This document shows, piece by piece, positions 21,926-23,927 of a DNA stretch of 23,927 bases (its first letter is position 1; every line of letters begins with the position of its first letter). The stretch spans positions 1 to 23,927 of the forward strand of contig DASSGZ010000537.1 in assembly GCA_035693165.1 (NCBI GenBank), written 5' to 3'. The notes beneath the pieces were generated by a model. The model had not been told where the DNA came from and searched no databases. It saw only the letters and a program-made list of their open reading frames with translations. Source of the DNA: JAICKM01 sp035693165 (GTDB taxonomy: Bacteria; Chloroflexota; Chloroflexia; QHBQ01; JAICKM01). A program made the position numbers and the translations under genes.

Positions 21926-22681
21926 TCAGTCGCGGGGCGACCGGGCGGCTAGAAACGCCACAGCGGCGGGCAACTGGGCGAAACGGTCGATGACATAATC
22001 GGGCGCAACGTCCCCATACGCTTTTTTGCCGAACTGGGTGGGCCAGAAGACGGTGCGCAGGCCCGCCTGCTGGGCGCCAAAGATATCGCAGTACATGTCG
22101 TTGCCGACATAGATCGCCTGGTCCGGCCGCACGGCGAGGGCCTGGAGAGCCGCCGTGAAGAGTCGCGGATCCGGTTTGCGGTAGCCGTAGTCGCCCGAGA
22201 CGATGATGGTGGCGAAGCAATCACCCAGGCCGGCCGCGCGTAGTTCCGGCACGGCATAGGCGCTCTGCGCATCGCTGACTACGCCCAGGGCGTAATGCCG
22301 GCGTAGCGCGTCCAGCACCGGGCGGACATCGGGGTACAGGGCCAGGCGCTTGCGGGCCAGCGCCCGGTGCAACTCAGCCAGAAACACGGGCAACTGGCGA
22401 AGTTTCTCCACCGGCAGGATCTCGGGGGTCAGGCCCGCCGTCTGGAGTAAGCCGCGCCAGATCGCCACCACGTCATACTCGGGATAGCGCTCGCGGCTGC
22501 CCGCGCGCTGCGCCGCCATGGCCGTAAAATAACGCTCCTGGATCTCGTCGGGCGCCAGCATCACGCCCTGGTAGGTCAAGAACCGGCTGATGGCGCGGTA
22601 GATCTTATGCTGCCCCTCGTCGGTCTCGATGTCGATCAGGGTGCCGTTCACGTCGAAGAGGATCGCGCGCAGGTCGGTCAT
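21926..22681 (-). CDS. HAD-superfamily hydrolase-like protein
   Basis: The protein has 251 residues. HAD motif I is ILFDVNGTLID (nucleophile D10). Motif II lies in LGVVSDAQSAYA, motif III is SGDYGYRKPDPRLF with the conserved lysine, and motif IV is YVGNDMYCDIFGAQQAG. A helical cap region of about 80 residues (KIYRAISRFLTYQGVML and following) lies between motifs I and II. The usual second aspartate of DxDGT is Asn (D-V-N-G-T). This may lower classical phosphatase activity or indicate another reaction. The ATG at 22681 overlaps the stop of the phosphotransferase gene as ATGA, so translation is probably coupled. A longer frame to 22744 only reads into that gene. The substrate is unknown. Pairing with a kinase-like gene suggests small-molecule phosphate turnover. 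Confidence 0.9.
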   Translation of the reverse strand: MTDLRAILFDVNGTLIDIETDEGQHKIYRAISRFLTYQGVMLAPDEIQERYFTAMAAQRAGSRERYPEYDVVAIWRGLLQTAGLTPEILPVEKLRQLPVFLAELHRALARKRLALYPDVRPVLDALRRHYALGVVSDAQSAYAVPELRAAGLGDCFATIIVSGDYGYRKPDPRLFTAALQALAVRPDQAIYVGNDMYCDIFGAQQAGLRTVFWPTQFGKKAYGDVAPDYVIDRFAQLPAAVAFLAARSPRD

Positions 22682-23682
22682 ACTGTCCGCAGGGTCGTCC
22701 TGGCCTCCTCGATCAGCCGCCGGCGATACGGCGGATCGATCCAATCGTTGCGCGCAATGCGCAGCAGGGTCAGCGCCATCTGGAAGGGCACGCGCTCGCA
22801 GATTGCGCTGAAAGCGCGCCCGCGATCGGGGAAATGACAGGCGTACTCCCAGAGAAAATGCCCGATAAACGGCTCGGCGGCGGATTTATCGCCTGTCGCC
22901 TGCAGGAAGGCGTGCTGCAACTCGCCCGCGACGCGCCCCACGTCCCAGACCCGATCCACCCACTGCATCCGCTCCAGGTCAATCGCCGTTACCTGGAGCC
23001 CATCACCCAGCAGAAAGTTCGCCGGGGTGGCATCGCCATGCACCAGCACCTGCTGATCGGCCCACATCCGGGGTTGGGCGGCCCAGCGGTCGCGCAGCCC
23101 GTACAGTTCCTGGGCGGCGTCGCCGCCGAGGGCGCCCAGCTGCACCAGCCGGCCCAGCACCCGGTCCAGATACCGGCAGTCCACTGTGAAGTCCACGGCG
23201 ATCCCGTTCGCGGTCCGGTTATGCAACGTGGCGAGGAAATAGGCCAGCGCGGTCAGTTTGGCGAAGAGGGCATCGCGTTCGCCGCGGCGACTCGCGCCGT
23301 CGAAGAACCGGCTGAGCCGCGCACCGGCCACATACTCCTCGATCAACACACTGCTCAGGCAGGCGTTACGGCCCAGGGGCCGCACCACGTGATGCGGATA
23401 CCCCGTGAAGCCGTAGCTGCGGGCGCGCAGCAAATTCTCGTACTCGCGGTCCATATGGCGCTCGGTGGCGCGGGTGCCGGGCTGGTAAGGGCCGGCAAAG
23501 AACTTGCCGATGACCCGCAGCCCGCTCCGGCGCTCTGCATACAGATAGACCGAGGCCCGCTCGCCCATCCGGAAGACGTCGAACTCGGCGGGCGCATCCT
23601 CATACCCCAACTGCGGCAGGATTGCGGTCTGCAAGTACTCCCGCAGCGGGTCGTTGGCCGGCAACAGGCCCAGGTACTGCAT
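22678..23682 (-). CDS. Aminoglycoside phosphotransferase/choline-kinase-fold protein
   Basis: This 334-residue protein has a protein-kinase-like APH fold. The catalytic loop is VLVHGDATPANFLL (HGDxxxxN) and the metal-binding segment is TAIDLERMQW, followed by RVWDVGRVAGEL. The N-terminal lobe includes GERASVYLYAERR, with VIGKFF as a likely nucleotide-lysine strand. The hinge region is SVLIEEYVAGARL. Such proteins phosphorylate small molecules (antibiotics, choline, thiamine, sugars). The actual substrate is not visible here, and resistance should not be assumed. The ATG at 23682 has a GGGTGGGG ribosome-like site 5 bases upstream. A promoter-like pair and a structured leader of about 100 bases precede it. 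Its stop overlaps the HAD start by ATGA. Confidence 0.85.
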   Translation of the reverse strand: MQYLGLLPANDPLREYLQTAILPQLGYEDAPAEFDVFRMGERASVYLYAERRSGLRVIGKFFAGPYQPGTRATERHMDREYENLLRARSYGFTGYPHHVVRPLGRNACLSSVLIEEYVAGARLSRFFDGASRRGERDALFAKLTALAYFLATLHNRTANGIAVDFTVDCRYLDRVLGRLVQLGALGGDAAQELYGLRDRWAAQPRMWADQQVLVHGDATPANFLLGDGLQVTAIDLERMQWVDRVWDVGRVAGELQHAFLQATGDKSAAEPFIGHFLWEYACHFPDRGRAFSAICERVPFQMALTLLRIARNDWIDPPYRRRLIEEARTTLRTV

Positions 23683-23689
23683 CTATACC

Positions 23690-23785
23690 CCACCCATCCG
23701 TGGTACCTGCCGGGGTCGCCCCCATGCGGCGGGTTGCGCGTGCCGGATCAGGTCCGGCCCGCCATCCCACCGGGAGTTCACGCTA
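23690..23785 (-). promoter_or_regulatory. Structured 5' leader of the phosphotransferase gene
   Basis: The leader can fold into nested stems. GCCGGA (23742-23747) and TCCGGC (23753-23758) form a 6-bp hairpin, enclosed by GGCGG (23728-23732) and CCGCC (23759-23763). A GGGG-TCG-CCCC hairpin follows at 23712-23722. It contains ACCTGATCCGG on the minus strand, which recalls the 3' half of TPP riboswitches, but the required CTGAGA part is missing. I therefore only call it structured. Confidence 0.35.
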
Positions 23786-23792
23786 CCCACCT

Positions 23793-23821
23793 ACTGTAGC
23801 AGACCCGGTCCTGGCGCGCAA
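23793..23821 (-). promoter_or_regulatory. Promoter-like site of the phosphotransferase-HAD unit
   Basis: On the minus strand TTGCGC (23821-23816) and TACAGT (23798-23793) are separated by 17 bases. The -10 matches 4 of 6 consensus bases and the -35 only 3 of 6. The start would be near 23786, about 100 bases before the gene. To the right (23822-23927) I see only a short GCCG-GCAG-CGGC hairpin with five T residues (23879-23896) and a 7-bp inverted repeat GCGGCCT/AGGCCGC, with no gene. Confidence 0.4.
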
Positions 23822-23927
23822 CACCGCCTCCGGCGCCGCGGCTAATCTTCCCCGGCGTGCGCCTGGGTACCCGTCATTGCCGGCAGCGGCCTTTTTCAGT
23901 AACATAGCTACAGGCCGCCGCACGAAC

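Noticed and set aside
22678..23682. Aminoglycoside resistance gene
   Set aside because: Only the general APH/choline-kinase fold is visible. Context (HAD partner) does not suggest antibiotic modification.
23690..23785. TPP riboswitch before the phosphotransferase gene
   Set aside because: ACCTGATCCGG on the minus strand resembles the 3' half of the TPP aptamer, but no CTGAGA segment or proper partner helix was found.
23700..23800. Bacterial SRP (4.5S) RNA
   Set aside because: GTGAACTCCCG and CAGGTCCGG fragments recall SRP RNA, but they are on opposite strands and the GGAAGG(A/G)AGCA loop is absent.

Overview
This window looks like chromosomal DNA of a GC-rich bacterium, most likely a member of the Chloroflexota. 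The reasons are the T/P/A-rich linker behind the lipobox of the sugar-binding lipoprotein, the tandem universal stress protein, the long-form transaldolase, and the AraC and glycosidase relics. No rRNA or other taxonomic marker is present, so this is an inference. I see no tRNA, rRNA, CRISPR array or insertion sequence.

Left third (1-7400). This is a minus-strand stress and central-carbon cluster. Read in transcription order it holds a type I glyceraldehyde-3-phosphate dehydrogenase and a tandem universal stress protein, then (after a separate promoter region) a DksA/TraR zinc-finger protein, a transaldolase, a DUF2231 membrane protein and a secreted ScyD/sorbosone-dehydrogenase-like beta-propeller protein cut by the window edge. 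Both halves start behind almost the same 27-bp element (24/27 identical, at 3745-3771 and 6870-6896). It contains two CTTAAC half-sites 11 bp apart and resembles a PhoB/SphR-type response-regulator box. Several gene relics lie between the intact genes: a frameshifted glycosidase C-terminus, an internally deleted FAD oxidoreductase, a probable cytosine-deaminase remnant and a frameshifted AraC regulator. The gap-to-usp intercistronic region holds a 14-bp hairpin. Nine bases of its loop are perfectly complementary to a segment just before the usp Shine-Dalgarno, so it may form a pseudoknot.

Middle and right (7764-21548). This is an L-fucose-type catabolic locus. A divergent pair of LacI-family repressors shares a 462-bp control region with two promoter-like sites carrying the same 13-bp -35 sequence, and three operator-like dyads. 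To the right, one operon encodes LacI, the RbsA-like ATPase, the RbsC-like permease, a sugar-binding lipoprotein, L-fucose isomerase, a class II aldolase and a rhamnulokinase-type kinase. The expected pathway is fucose to fuculose to fuculose-1-phosphate to DHAP plus L-lactaldehyde. To the left, the second LacI gene leads an aldo/keto reductase, a decayed dgoK-pfkB junction and a FucU/RbsD-type mutarotase. An MFS transporter converges on this arm. A roughly 20-bp stem-loop separates the binding-protein and isomerase genes and could set their relative expression.

Right end (21652-23927). A minus-strand group encodes a small zinc-ribbon protein, a HAD-like protein and an APH-fold phosphotransferase. 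The last two overlap by ATGA. A promoter-like site and a structured leader precede the phosphotransferase.

The most unusual features are the gap-usp pseudoknot candidate, the duplicated response-regulator-like box, and the repeated pattern of gene relics beside intact stress and sugar genes.
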